64,000 bases of DNA from Cherax quadricarinatus (GCF_038502225.1 NC_091369.1:9832605-9896604); one strand, 5' to 3'; shown: positions 39,031 through 50,636, numbered from the stretch's first letter. A program made the numbers and translations. The notes: generated by a model not told the origin, from the sequence alone.

Positions 39031-39366
39031 GTGGTCAGAAATCAGTAATTTGGCCAATTTCACACAAATTTCAAGACATGCCAATTTCATAATAGGGTCC
39101 AGAATAAACAATGCAAACATTCCTAGCACTAAAATAACATTTTCTCTGTTCATTAGTCACATCTCCAGGCCTTTCTTATATTCTGATTGATTTCCATTCT
39201 GAATTTTTATTCACACAAAAAATAGATTTACTGTTATGCAGACTACTGCAGTGCTGTAATAACTGTATAAATAATGTCAACCCATCTGTGATTGCGTATT
39301 AGACCAACCAGTTGGACACGTATTGGATGGTGATGTCATTTGTTTACTCTTGAACATTTCAATGTA

Positions 39367-40556
39367 CAGTGGACCCTTGAGTTTCGGCAGCCTCGACTTT
39401 CGTGAAATTCGACCTTTGGCGAGTTTTTTTTGGCAAAATTTGGCCTCGAGTTTCGTGATTAGACTCATGTTTTGGCGACCGTCCAGTACCCGTCTGCCCA
39501 TCACCGCGCACACCAAGCCAGTCTCCCACGCCATTCACGCTCAGTGTGCCACTGTTTACCAACATGTGACCATCACTCCGTGGGTTCATACATTTCATAA
39601 TAATCCATTGTTTTTTGTGCTTGCAACTGCTAAATAAGTCATCATGGACCCAAGGAAAGCTAGTGCAAGCCCTTTGGTAAATAAAGTGAGGAACACAATC
39701 CAGAGGGATTTTTGAAGGGTTTGAGGCAGACCCTGTCCCTGCCGACCCTCTGCCTGTTGTGGAAGGTGTTGTGGCATTGGGCAAGTCCATGGAGTTGGAG
39801 GTGAGTGACAAGGATGTGGAAGAGTTGGTGGAGGACCACAGGGAAGAGCTAACCACTGACAAACTGCAAGAGCTTCAACTGGAACAGCATCAGACCACAG
39901 CCGAGGAACTTGCTTCAGAGGAGGAGGAAGAGGGAGTGGATGAGGTGCCTTCTTCAAAGATTAAGGAGATTTGTGCCAAGTGGAATGAGTTGCAAAGTTT
40001 TGTTGAAAAGTATCACTCTGACCAAGCTGAAACAAGCCATATCTGCAATATGTACAATGACAGTGTTGTGTCCCACATCAGGAAAATCTTAAAGAAATGC
40101 TAGAAAAAGACCTCTCTGGACAGATATTTTGTGCGACAGGGGTCCAGTGACCCTCAAGTTGTTCCCAGTGGCATTAAAAGAAGAAGGGAAGTAACCCCAG
40201 ATAAAAACTTGCTACCTAAAGTCCTAATGGAAGGAGATTCTCCATCCAAACATTAGTGTACACCTTCCTCCTATCCCCTCCTCCCGTCTTCCATCCACCC
40301 AGAAGTTTTCAGTAAAGGTAAGTGTAATGTTATTATTTTTTATATGCATGTAGTACTTGATTTCTCATTGATTTCAGTACATAAATCTTTATTTAATTTG
40401 AAAAAAAAAAAAAATATTTTAATATTTTTGGGTGTCTGGAACGGATTAATTTTATTTCCATTATTTCTTATGGGGAAAATGGTTTTGAGTTTCGTGAATT
40501 TCGACTTTCGGCAGGCTCTCTGGAACGGATTAATCACGAAACTCGGGGGTCCACTG
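39367..40556 (+). mobile_element. Tigger (pogo-like) derivative, copy 2
   Basis: TA-flanked; left end CAGTGGACCCTTGAGTTTCG and complementary right end CGAAACTCGGGGGTCCACTG. At 1.19 kb it is longer than the copies at 15607 and 59935 because it keeps an extra acidic C-terminal region of the transposase. DNA-binding and DDE domains are missing. Confidence 0.93.
39644..40256 (+). pseudogene. Tigger transposase remnant, N-terminus plus long C-terminal tail
   Basis: Starts MDPRKASASPLVNKVRN. After a stop and frameshift an open frame (39759-40103) reads ELVEDHREELTTDKLQEL, ELASEEEEEGVDEVP, CAKWNELQSFVEKYHSDQ and VSHIRKILKKC. This matches the acidic C-terminal region of Tigger1-type transposases. 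A second shift leads to DRYFVRQGSSDPQ, KRRREVTPDKNLLPKVLMEG and DSPSKH, ending near 40256. The whole DDE core is absent. Confidence 0.85.
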
Positions 40557-41196
40557 TACTTTCCATCATAAAATCAATCAAAATCATATCTATTTCTGTA
40601 ACATATCTTCCATTCTATCACATGAGATCAAAAAAACAAGAATACAACCATAAAAACCATACAAAAATACACAGTAAAGTTGCTGTTTTATACCAAAAAC
40701 AAGGTTGCAATTTTTTTCTCATTATGCACTGCGTGCTGCAGGATTTTTTTTTTATATAGTGCACACTTACCACACAGGCCTATTCTCTCATATGTAGGCC
40801 CAAATTTACCAGTCACAGCTTATCTGAGCGAGCTGAGCTCATGGTGACCGAAAGAGGCTTCAAAGCCACTTTATCTTATGTGGACAATGGATGGTGTATA
40901 TGCTTTACACAACGAGAAGCATTTCTTTTATTCGTTGGAACCATGGCTAGGGCTAAAGTGAATGGGTTATAACAATAAATGCAGAAAAAGAAATTGGAAT
41001 GACTTATGCAGCAAATAGTGCCACCAAACAGTAGCAGCAGGTTGGTGAGGCAACCCCGGAAATTTGAAATTATGCTAGCCGAAATTAGTGCCAGATTACT
41101 GATGGAACCAGATTACTGATTTCCTGATTAGTGATGACAGACCTGTAAAATGTTTTCTGTACTACACATATATTTTTATAGTATATAAAGTATATA

Positions 41197-41393
41197 TTCT
41201 CCATGGGGAAGTGGAACAAAATTCTTCCTCCGTAAGCCATGCGTGTTGTAAGAGACTACTAAAATGCCGGGAGCAAGGGGGCTAGAAACCCCTTCTCCTG
41301 TACAAATTACTAAATTTAAAAAGAGAAACTTTCGTTTTTCTTTTTCAGCCACCCTGCCTTGGTGGCATATGGCCAGTTTGTTGAAAGAAGAAA
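41197..41393 (+). mobile_element. C element, 5'-truncated
   Basis: Starts within the CCATGGGGAAGTGGAAC block and continues TAAGCCATGCGTGTTGTAAG, the ATGCCGGGAGCAAGGG region and TTACTAAATTTAAAAAGAG to AACTTTCGTTTTTC and the 3' hairpin (CCACCCTGCCTTGGTGG). It resembles the C elements at 31 kb with few changes. Confidence 0.9.
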
Positions 41394-41811
41394 GTATATA
41401 TTTTTGATACGTGCCAGTTTGCTTTAAAATGACCCCTAGACCTTTATTAAGGTAATATATAATGAACCTGATGATTTCACTGGGGCAATTATGGTCCCCC
41501 ACATTTTAACAGGTCTAAGAAGCCATTGTGAGCTTAAAAAAAAAAAGAAAAGTTTAATATAAAAGCCTGTGAGTGTAAACGACCGAAGAATGAAACAACG
41601 AGGAAAGACAGAGGGCCAAGAACACTACCCTGAGGCATTACTATGCTGTTAGGTTGAGTTGACAATGTTATCATCATTTAGCTTACTGGTTGTTTCAGGA
41701 TTGTGGATACGAGTCATTTGGTTTATTTATGACAACATTTCTGGTTTTGGTCAACTTTCAAGAGCCTAGGATTTGGGAGAATGCTTACCAGTTCTTTTTC
41801 TTTTCTCATCA

Positions 41812-42664
41812 AATTTGACATGAAGCAGAAATATGGTATCTGCACCAAAAGAAAAGTTAGAAAAAGTAGATCTGGACAGGTTGCAGGTCTGGTCCAGAAA
41901 CTGGCTCCTAGAGTTCAATGCTACCAAGTGCAAAGCCATGACAACTGGGAAAGGGCAAAGAAGACTGCAGATGGAGTACAGTCTAGGGGGCCAGAGACTA
42001 CAAACTTCCCTCAAGTAAAAGGACCTTGGGGTGAGTATAACACTGGGCACATCTCCTGAGGCACACATCAACCAAATAACTGCTGCAGCATATGAGCGCC
42101 TAGCAAACCTAAGAATAGCATTCCAACATCTCAATAAGGAATCGTTCAGAACCCTGTACACCGTGTATGTCAGGCATATATGTATTGGAGTATGCAGCAC
42201 CAGTTTGGAAATCAAGCATGTAAGGAAATTAGAGAAAGTGCAAAGGTTTGCAACAAGACTTGTCCCAGAGCTAAGGGGCATGTCGTATGAGGAGAGGTTA
42301 AGGGAAATCGACCTGACGACACTGGAGAACAGGAGAGATAAGTGGGATATGATACTGACATATAAAATACCGAGTGGAATTGACAAGGTGGACAGAGACA
42401 GGATGTTCCAGAGATGGGTCGCAGCAACAAGGGGTCAAAATTGGAAGTTGAAGACTCATATGAATCACAGGGATGTTAGGAAGTATTTCTTCAGGAAGTG
42501 GAATAGTCTGGGAAATGATGTAGTGGAGGCAGGATCCATACATAGCTTTAAGAAGAGATATGATAAAGCTCATGGATCAGGAACAGTGACCTAGTAGAGA
42601 CCAGTGAAGAGGCGAGGCCAAAAGCTTTGACTTGACCCCTGCAACCACAACTAGGTGAGTACAG
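41812..42664 (+). mobile_element. CR1/L2-like LINE, 5'-truncated
   Basis: Coding tail 41833-42591 plus a 3' UTR ending TGCAACCACAACTAGGTGAG. It is truncated just downstream of the RT catalytic box. It is more intact than the L2-like relics at 340-1560 and 5840-6660. Confidence 0.85.
41833..42594 (+). pseudogene. CR1/L2-like LINE protein, C-terminal ~253 residues
   Basis: One frame with a single TAA (42016-42018). It contains DLDRLQVWSRNWLLEFNATK then CKAMTTGK, KDLGVSITLGTSPEAHINQI, RTLYTVYVRHICIGVCS, KLEKVQRFATRLVPELRGMS then YEERLREIDLTTLENRRDKW, DVRKYFFRKWNSLGNDVVEA and SIHSFKKRYDKA. These are the conserved blocks downstream of the RT palm (thumb and C-terminal tail) in CR1/L2 LINEs. RT core and endonuclease are missing. 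Confidence 0.87.
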
Positions 42665-42899
42665 ACTCTCACATGATGTTGGGCCACTGCCAAATTACAA
42701 AGGAATTTCTATCACATATGATAAAAGGCAAGAAAAAACAAATTTCACTTACTCTTTAATATTTGATCATGTTTCTATGTAATTGATTTCCAATTTCAGG
42801 CAGTTAGGCACAGAATCAGAAAGCTTCTTAAAATAGGCTAGTCCATATCTTTAATACAATTTTTTTTTTATCTCCTCAGTCAAGTGCGACATCGATGAT

Positions 42900-43640
42900 G
42901 TGATTTTTGGAATGGAGCTATTTTTTATTTTATTTCAATAATTTTTGATGTAATTCAGGTCAGGGCTGTTCTCCGGCCACTGGATAACAATGATATTGTT
43001 CTCTGGTCACAGTTTCTTGACCTGTTTTGACACATGGTACCGGGCACTGTCCTGCATTAAGTGTGTGGTGCCATGAATCTTGTGGAATGTGAGGAAATGT
43101 TCCTTAAGCACATCTACAGAATGAGCTCAATTCGTAGTTGTGTTTTTGGGCAGGAAATTTAATCTCCCACGAACCTTTAATCCACTAAATCAGTTTCCTA
43201 TCATCACTCCTTCAGTATGTTTCAATGTTCTAGCTATATAGATGGGATGAAGGGTAGGTGTAGCATCTGACAAGTGATGGATGTCTGACTCATCCTCAAC
43301 TTGCAGATACATCACTTAATGCAAATTTAATCCAATCTTCAACAGTCCAATGCTCATATTCTTCTGAAAAATGGGGTCATTAAGGTTGCATTTTTTTGTA
43401 TGATTTTTTTTGATACATATTCCAGTAACTCAGAATGATTTTTGTTTAGTCCTGCTGCTGCTGTTTTCAAAGGAACTTTCAATACTTCCCTCTTTAGAAG
43501 GCTATCAATAGCAGCTTAAGTCACTTTAACCTGGCCAGGTCTCAGTTTCATAGGGGGAATGGCATTAGAGGCAACACCACAAGAGGCAGCAATGAGAGAA
43601 TTAAAAGAAGAGTTCCCCATTACCAGTACAAGCCCAAATC
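42900..43640 (-). pseudogene. Tc1/mariner-like transposase relic
   Basis: Minus-strand pieces in shifting frames match a Tc1-like DDE transposase. HWTVEDWIKFALSDVSAS lies near 43290-43355, TLKHTEGVMIGN and FSGLKVRGRLNFLPKNTTTN near 43120-43230, and HGTTHLMQDSARYHVSKQVK plus PENNIIVIQWPENSPDLNYI near 42940-43080. The second Asp of the DDE/D triad is seen in QDSARYH, while the final position in NPIE is changed (NYIK). Several stops and frameshifts show it is dead. No terminal inverted repeats were identified. Confidence 0.75.
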
Positions 43641-44404
43641 TCACTTGTGGTAAATTTTTCTGTGCCTACACAAGTATACAAGCCATGACCTTGGCATTAA
43701 GTTCAGTCTTAACCATCTGAAAAAATTCCTATATAAAACAAAAGGACTAAAACTTACTGGGAGTCAAACTGGACAAAACAGCCCTCTGACATGTAAAATG
43801 TGACTGTCCTCACTCATTGAAAGCTACTGGTGGAAGTACAAGGTGGTATTGAGAACATCCATATAATAAAAGGGCTGCTACGAGTCATCAGAGAAACTAT
43901 TTGGAAATTATAGGAGTCAACAAGTCATCAGAGAAATGCTTTTCAGTCTGTTGCATAGGCACATAGCTCAACATCATTTGTGGAGTGTGAGATCTATGAA
44001 CTGAAGCAATTCCAAAGTTTGGAATGTTCATCTGAAGAAATGCAGTTCGACTCAATTCTCACAGGACTTGGCATGATTAACTGTTAACAATAACTTACCT
44101 GAAGGTGTAGCAAATTTAATGCCCCATGAAAGCTTATCACCTTCCAGGACTAAGGGGAATGGCACAGGCATACAACTTTAGAAGTACATGAACTGATATG
44201 AGCTGACATAGTGATGTCAGATTGACCTCTGGGAAGACTCTGACCTTAATTAGTATCTACTGGCATACTTAATATCTAGACTTTTCACAATACGTACTTA
44301 TTACTTGTACACTCGATATTGTTCTCTCTCTTGTTTTAAAAGTAAATGTCAAATTTTAGAGTGAGAGTGACCTGAAACCTCTGGTATGTATATGTATATA
44401 TGTA
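43641..44404. other. Unclassified DNA
   Basis: No coding or repeat motif recognised; it may include the outer part of the Tc1-like relic. Confidence 0.35.
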
Positions 44405-44550
44405 TTCTTCCCAATACCTCTAACTCTCCATTTAATAACTCTCCTCTCCTATTTTTAACTGACAAATCTATTTGTTCTCTAGGCTTTCTTAACTTGTTAA
44501 TCTCACTCCAAAACTTTTTCTTATTTTCAACAAAATTTGTTGATAACATC

Positions 44551-45672
44551 TCACCCACTCTCATTTGCTCTCTTTTTACATTGCTTCACCACTCTCTTAA
44601 TGTCTCTCTTTTTCTCCATATACTCTTCCCTCCTTGCATCACTTCTACTTTGTAAAAACTTCTCATATGCTAACTTTTTCTCCCTTACTACTCTCTTCAC
44701 ATCATCATTCCACCAATCACTCCTCTTCCCTCCCGCACCCACTTTCCTGTAACCACAAACTTCTGCTGAACACTCTAACACTACATTTTTAAACCTACCC
44801 CATACCTCTTCGACCCCATTGCCTATGCTCTCATTAGCCCATCTATCCTCCAATAGCTGTTTATATCTTACCCTAACTGCCTCCTCTTTTAGTTTATAAA
44901 CCTTCACCTCTCTCTTCCCTGATGCTTCTATTCTCCTTGTATCCCATCTACCTTTTACTCTCAGTGTAGCTACAACTAGAAAGTGATCTGATATATCTGT
45001 GGCCCCTCTATAAACATGTACATCCTGAAGTCTACTCAACAGTCTTTTATCTACCAATACATAATCCAACAAACTACTGTCATTTCGCCCTACATCATAT
45101 CTTGTATACTTATTTATCCTCTTTTTCTTAAAATATGTATTACCTATAACTAAACCCCTTTCTATACAAAGTTCAATCAAAGGGTTCCCATTATCATTTA
45201 CACCTGGCACCCCAAACTTACCTACCACACGCTCTCTAAAAGTTTCTCCTACTTTAGCATTCAGGTCCCCTACCACAATTACTCTCTCACTTGGTTCAAA
45301 GGCTCCTATACATTCACTTAACATCTCCCAAAATCTCTCTCTCTCCTCTGCATTCCTCTCTTCTCCAGGTGCATACACGCTTATTATGACCCACTTCTCG
45401 CATCCAACCTTTACTTTAATCCACATAATTCTTGCATTTACACATTCATATTCTCTTTTCTCCTTCCATAACTGATCATTCAACATTACTGCTACCCCTT
45501 CCTTTGCTCTAACTCTCTCAGATACTCCAGATTTAATCCCATTTATTTCCCCCCACCGAAACTCCCCTACCCCCTTCAGCTTTGTTTCGCTTAGGGCCAG
45601 GACATCCAACTTCTTTTCATTCATAACATCAGCAATCATCTGTTTCTTGTCATCCGCACTACATCCACGCAC
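44551..45672 (-). pseudogene. B-LINE AP endonuclease and linker
   Basis: An open frame of 373 codons starts MRGCSADDKKQMIADVMNEK; the frame upstream reads KLGCLNVRG, the usual NVRG start of RTE-type endonucleases. Catalytic-type motifs are present in order: ALSETKLKG (E), YAPGEERNAEERERFWEML, VVGDLNAKVG (D/N), SLLDYVLVDKRL and ATDISDHFLVVATLRV (SDH). The linker has KVYKLKEEAVRVRYKQLLED and SDWWNDDVKRVVREKK. It frameshifts at about 44570, then KKFWSEINKLRKPREQ. It lacks the RT, so it is a fragment. Confidence 0.92.
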
Positions 45673-45699
45673 ATTTAAGCATCCGAGTTTTATAAAGTT

Positions 45700-46101
45700 T
45701 TTCTTCTTCTCTTTTTTAGAAAATGTCTACAGGAGAAGGGGTTACTAGCCCATTGCTCCCGGCATTTTAGTCGCCTCATACGACACGCATGGCTTACGGA
45801 GGAAAGATTCTTTTCCACTTCCCCATGGACAATAGAAGAAATAAAGAGGAACAAGAGCTATTTAGAAAAAGGAGAAAACCTAGATGTATGTATATATATA
45901 TGCATGTGCGTGTCTGTGAAGTGTGACCAAAGTGTAAGTAGGAGTAGCAAGATATCCCTGTTATCTAGCGTGTTTATGAGACAGAAAAAGAAACCAGCAA
46001 TCCTACCATCATGCAAAACAGTTACAGGTTTCTGTTTCACAGTCATCTGGCAGGACGGTAGTACTTCCCTGGGTGGTTGCTGTCTACCAACCTACTACCT
46101 A
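45700..46101 (-). promoter_or_regulatory. B-LINE 5' UTR / presumed internal promoter region
   Basis: The region reads, on the minus strand, from GGTAGTAGGTTGG through TACTACCGTCCTGCC, the CATGGGGAAGTGGAA block, TAAGCCATGCGTGTCGTATG and GGGCTAGTAACCCCTTCTCC to the endonuclease start. LINE 5' UTRs typically hold the internal promoter. That function is inferred here. Its retention in all long C elements is consistent with it. Confidence 0.6.
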
Positions 46102-46112
46102 TATATATATAC

Positions 46113-46143
<31 letters not shown>
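46102..46143. repeat. (TA)n tract
   Basis: Alternating TA with one ACATAA interruption, lying between the 5' end of the B LINE and the 3' end of the A LINE, both on the minus strand. Confidence 0.95.
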
Positions 46144-46148
<5 letters not shown>

Positions 46149-46898
46149 TTCAACAAGTCGGCCGTCTCCCACCGAGGCAGGGTGACCCAAAAAGAAAGAA
46201 AATCCCCAAAAAGAAAATACTTTCATCATCATTCAACACTTTCACCTCACTCACACATAATCACTGTTTTTGCAGAGGTGCTGAGAACACAACAGTTTAG
46301 AAGCATATACGTATAAAGATACACAACATATCCCTCCAAACTGCTAATATCCCGAACCCCTCCTTTAGAGTGCAGGCACTGTACCTCTCATTTCCAGGAC
46401 TCTAGTCCGGCTATAAAAAAATAACCGGTTTCCCTGAATCCCTTCACTAAATATCACCCTGCTCACACTCCAACAGATCGTCAGGTCCCAAACACCATTC
46501 GTCTCCATTTACTCCTATCGAACACGCTCATGCATGCCTGCTGGAAGTACAAGCCCCTCGTCCACAACACCTCCCTTACCCCTTCCTTCCAATCTTTTCG
46601 AGGATGACCCCTACCCCGCCTTCCTTCTCCTACAGACTTAAATGCTCTCCATATCATTCTACTTTGATCCATTCTCTCTAAATGACCAAACCACCTCAAC
46701 AACCCCTCTTCAGCCCTCTGACTAATACTTTTATTAACTCGACACCTTCTCCTAATTTCCACACTCCGAATTTTCTGCATAATATTTACACCACACATTG
46801 CCCATAGACAGGACATCTCCACTGCCTGCAACCGCCTCCTCGCTGCTGCATTCACAACCCAAGCTTCACACCCATATAAGAGTGTTGGTACTACTATA

Positions 46899-47077
46899 CT
46901 TTCATACATTACAAAAATAACCTGCACATAAAAGAGAGAAGCTTACGACGACGTTTCGGTCAGACTTGGACCATTGACAAAGTCACGTCGTCGTAAGCTT
47001 ATCTCTTTTATGTGCGGGTTATTTGTGTATCGTTCCAGTCACGGTATTGTGCCTTTTTTGTTATTCTTTCATACATT
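46899..47077. mobile_element. 155-bp inverted-repeat, hammerhead-like element with 12-bp TSD
   Basis: Insert 46911-47065 is flanked by perfect CTTTCATACATT repeats (46899-46910, 47066-47077). It has 39-bp inverted arms (46915-46953 and 46986-47024) differing at two positions. On the minus strand the 32-nt loop folds as TGAC-TTT-GTCA, AT, GGTC-CAAGTCT-GACC, GAAA. This is a three-way layout like a type III hammerhead but without a CUGAUGA box. The right flank (CAGTCACGGTATTGTGCC and T-run) lies outside the arms. Older relics occur at 826-940, 19525-19605 and 57728-57895. Confidence 0.85.
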
Positions 47078-47625
47078 CCCTTCTTTGCCTCCATAAATAA
47101 CGTTTTTTGACTCCACATATACCTCAACGCACCACTCACCTTTTTTCCCTCATCAATTCTATGATTAACCTCATCCTTCATAAATCCATCCGCCGACACG
47201 TCAACTCCCAAGTATCTGAAAACATTCACTTCTTCCATACTCCTCCTTCCCAATTTGATATCCAATTTTTCTTTATCTAAATCATTTGATACCCTCATCA
47301 CCTTACTCTTTTCTATGTTCACTTCCAATTTTCTACCTTTACACACACTCCCAAACTCATCCACTAACCTTTGCAATTTTTCTTTAGAATCTCCCATAAA
47401 CACAGTATCATCAGCAAAAAGTAACTGTGTCAATTCCCATTTTGTATTTGATTCCCCATAATTTAATCCCACCCCTCTCCTGAACACCCTAGCATTTACT
47501 TCTTTTACAACCCCATCTATAAATATATTAAACAACCATGGTGACATTACACATCCCTGTCTAAGACCTACTTTTACCGGGAAGTAGTCTCCCACTCTTC
47601 TACACACCCTAACCTGAGCCTCACT

Positions 47626-48860
47626 TCTAATTTATATTTTTTTTTTATTATCGCACTGGCCTATTCCCACCAAGGCAGGGTGGCCCGAAAAAGAAAAACT
47701 TTCACCATCATTCACTCCATCACTGTCTTGCCAGAAGGGTGCTTTACACTACAGTTTTTAAACTGCAACATTAACACCCCTCCTTCAGAGTGCAGGCACT
47801 GTACTTCCCATCTCCAGGACTCAAGTCTGGCCTGCCGGTTTCCCTGAACCCCTTCATAAATGTTACTTTGCTCACACTCCAACAGCATGTCAAGTATTAA
47901 AAACCATTTGTCTCCATTCACTCCTATCAAACACGCTCACGCATGCCTGCTGGAAGCCCAAGCCCCTCGCACACAAAACCTCCTTTACCCCCTCCCTCCA
48001 ACCTTTCCTAGGCTGACCCCTACCCCGCCTTCCTTCCACTACAGACTGATACACTCTTGAACTCATTCTGTTTCGCTCCATTCTCTCTACATGTCCGAAC
48101 CACCTCAACAACACTTCCTCAGCCCTCTGGACAACAGTTTTGGTAATCCCGCACCTCCTCCTAACTTCCAAACTACGAATTCTCTGCATTATATTCACAC
48201 CACACATTGCCCTCAGACATGACATCTCCACTGCCTCCAGCCTTCTCCTCGCTGCAACATTCATCACCCATGCTTCACACCCATATAAGAGCATTGGTAA
48301 AACTCTCATACATTCCCCTCTTTGCCTCCAAGGACAAAGTTCTTTGTCTCCACAGACTCCTAAGTGCACCACTCATCCTTTTCCCCTCATCAATTCTATG
48401 ATTCACCTCATCTTTCATAGACCCATCCGCTGACACGTCCACTCCCAAATATCTGAATACATTCACCTCCTCCATACTCTCTCCCTCCAATCTGATATCC
48501 AATCTTTCATCTCCTTATCTTTTTGTTATCCTCATAACCTTACTCTTTCCTGTATTCACTTTTAATTTTCTTCTTTTGCATACCCTACCAAATTCATCTA
48601 CCAATCTCTGCAACTTCTCTTCAGAATCTCCAAAGAGCACAGTGTCATCAGCAAAGAGCAACTGTGACAACTCCCACTTTGTGTGTGATTCTTTATCTTT
48701 TAACTCCACACCTCTTGCCAAGACCCTCGCATTTACTTCTCTTACAACCCCATCTATAAATATATTAAACAACCACGGTGACATCACACATCCTTGTCTA
48801 AGGCCTACTTTTACTGGGAAATAATTTCCCTCTTTCCTACATACTCTAACTTGAGCCTCA
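47626..48860 (-). mobile_element. B-type LINE inserted in the A LINE at a homologous position
   Basis: It has a complete B 3' UTR (47626-47889), C-terminus (from 47890), and RT palm with LLFADDTVLFGDS and GLRQGCVMSPWLFN. Two small frameshifts are present: a deletion near 48304, and the ATCTCCTTATC change near 48510. The 5' end joins A-LINE coding sequence in frame at SEAQVRVC/NEAQVRVC, giving a chimeric frame (48515-49357). Imperfect 11-bp repeats TGAGCCTCACT and TGAGCCTCATT (47615-47625, 48852-48862) mark the two junctions. Confidence 0.85.
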
Positions 48861-50636
48861 TTATCCTCATAAAAACTCTTTACAGCATTTAGTAACTTAC
48901 CATCTATTCCATATACTGTACCTACTTGCAACATCTGCCACATTGCTCCTCTATCTACTCTATCATATGCCTTTTCTAAATCCATAAATGCAATAAAAAC
49001 TTCCCTACCTTTATCTAAATACTGTTCATATATATGCTTCAATATAAAGACTTGATCTACACATCCCCTACCCACTCTGAAACCTCCTTGCTCATCCGCA
49101 ATCCTACATTCTGTCTTACCTCTAATTCTTTCAATAATAACCCTACCGTACACTTTTCCTGGTATACTCAGTAAACTTATTCCTCTATAATTTTTAAGAT
49201 CTCTTTTGTCCCCCTTCCCTTTATGTAAAGGGACTATACATGCTCTCCGCCAATCCCTAGTTACCTTCCCCTCTTTCATACATTTATTAAACAAAAGTAC
49301 CAACCACTCCAACATGTAACAGTCAATAGAAATGCTATTTTTGTATGAGCTAGGCACAGTTTTCTATGCCATAGATAAGGAGAGAGAAAAAAAAATGCTA
49401 GTTTTGATATACGGTAGACAAAACGAATGAAGTGAAGATAAGAGTTTGAGTAACGAGTAATCCACAATGTGACATGGTGAGAAGAGTATCAAATCTACTC
49501 AAGCATATCAAAATCCACACAAGTATGTCAAATCCACACTAAGTATGTGGCTGGAGCAGGAAAAAAAAAATAAGGACCCCAATGGAAATAAGTCACTCTG
49601 TCTGACTTTTTTGGGTTATCCTAGGTTCTCTACACATATGCTGCTATGTATGATAATCTATGTAACTGTATTTGTGTATACCTGAATAAACTTACTTACC
49701 CCACTTAACCCTTTTAGAGTTCAGACCCCCAATCTGAAATTTGTTTTTAGGGTAAAATCCCTCCCGCCCCCACACAAAAACAATTCCTACGATAATCTTT
49801 TTCTGAAGGTAATCACACCAAAAATATGAAATCTGATGAAAAAACTTAGGGAATTGTGCTTTTGCCAATTTAGCAGTTTCAACGATATTTATACACTGGC
49901 CATTTCACCCACTTTAAGTCCTATTTTGGGCCAATTCCACTGTTTCATTTGTCAAACCCTTAGCTATTTTGCTAGTAAGCCTTCCATTCTATCAACTGAG
50001 TACTATAAGAAACTGCTCTTTTAACTATTTCAACTACTCAAAGTGATCAGAAATTGGCAATTTGGCCAATTTCACAAAATTAAAAAAATCCCAATTTAAA
50101 AATAGGGAATAAACAATGAAGACTGTCCTGAAACTCAAACATTTCCTCTGTTCATAAGTTTGTCCTCAGGCCTCTCCTATATTATACTTGCTTTCCATTT
50201 TGAATTTTTATTCACACAAAAATACAAGATTTACTGTTTTGAAGAATGCCGCATTAATGTAATAATTGTACAAATAATGTCAACACATTTGTGAACACGT
50301 ATTAGACTGACCAGTTGGATGCATATCTGCGTCCTCTGGAATATCGGCAAAAATCAAATATATTTGCTATACCGAGGTCATTTTCAAGCTACTTCCATTC
50401 TTGAAACCAATCAAAATCAAATTTATCTCTGGAATATATCTTCCGTTCTATCAAATGATACCAAGAAACCAAGACTACAACCACAAAAACCATCTGAAAA
50501 TAAACTGCAAGTTTGCTATTTTAAACCAAACAGAGTGGTACCTTAACTTACGAGCTTAATTTGCTCCATGACCCAACTCGTAACTCAATTTGCTAGTATA
50601 TCAAATCAATTTTCCACACTGAAATTAACTGAAATA

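Larger units (their letters stand above)
38405..40970. mobile_element. piggyBac-like non-autonomous element, copy 1 (interrupted)
   Basis: Flanks of the nested L2 tail (38563-39030) and Tigger (39367-40556) align with 49870-50520 and 52045-52100: CCCACTTTA, GTGGTCAGAAAT, TGGCCAATTTCAC, TTCATTAGTC, ATAATGTCAACCCA, AAAATCAATCAAAATC. The right side has TATTCTCTCATATGTAGGCC as in the intact piggyBac right end. The left terminus is not recognisable, and the right end decays near GGGTTATAA at 40965. Confidence 0.55.
44405..46101 (-). mobile_element. B-type LINE, 5' half with 5' UTR, 3'-truncated
   Basis: The minus-strand copy keeps the 5' UTR (about 45700-46101), the whole AP endonuclease and part of the linker, and stops at 44405 (GELEVLGR) before the RT domain. 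Losing the 3' end is unusual for a LINE and points to later deletion or rearrangement. It provides the link between B LINEs and C elements because its 5' UTR is the C-element body. Confidence 0.92.
46144..49312 (-). mobile_element. A-type LINE interrupted by B LINE and inverted-repeat element
   Basis: A-type pieces are 46144-46910 and 47066-47625 (3' UTR, C-terminus, RT palm) and about 48861-49312 (RT fingers). The gaps hold a 155-bp inverted-repeat element and a B LINE. Coding motifs are RWFGHLERM, LLYGCEAWVVNAAARRRLQA, FRYLGVDVSADG, LLFADDTVFMGDS, then beyond the B insert FMDLEKAYDRVDR, YRGISLLSIPGKVYGRV and LVLLFNKCMKEGKVTRDWRR. The copy is truncated at the TTGGAGTGGTTGGT block (49312). 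Confidence 0.9.
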
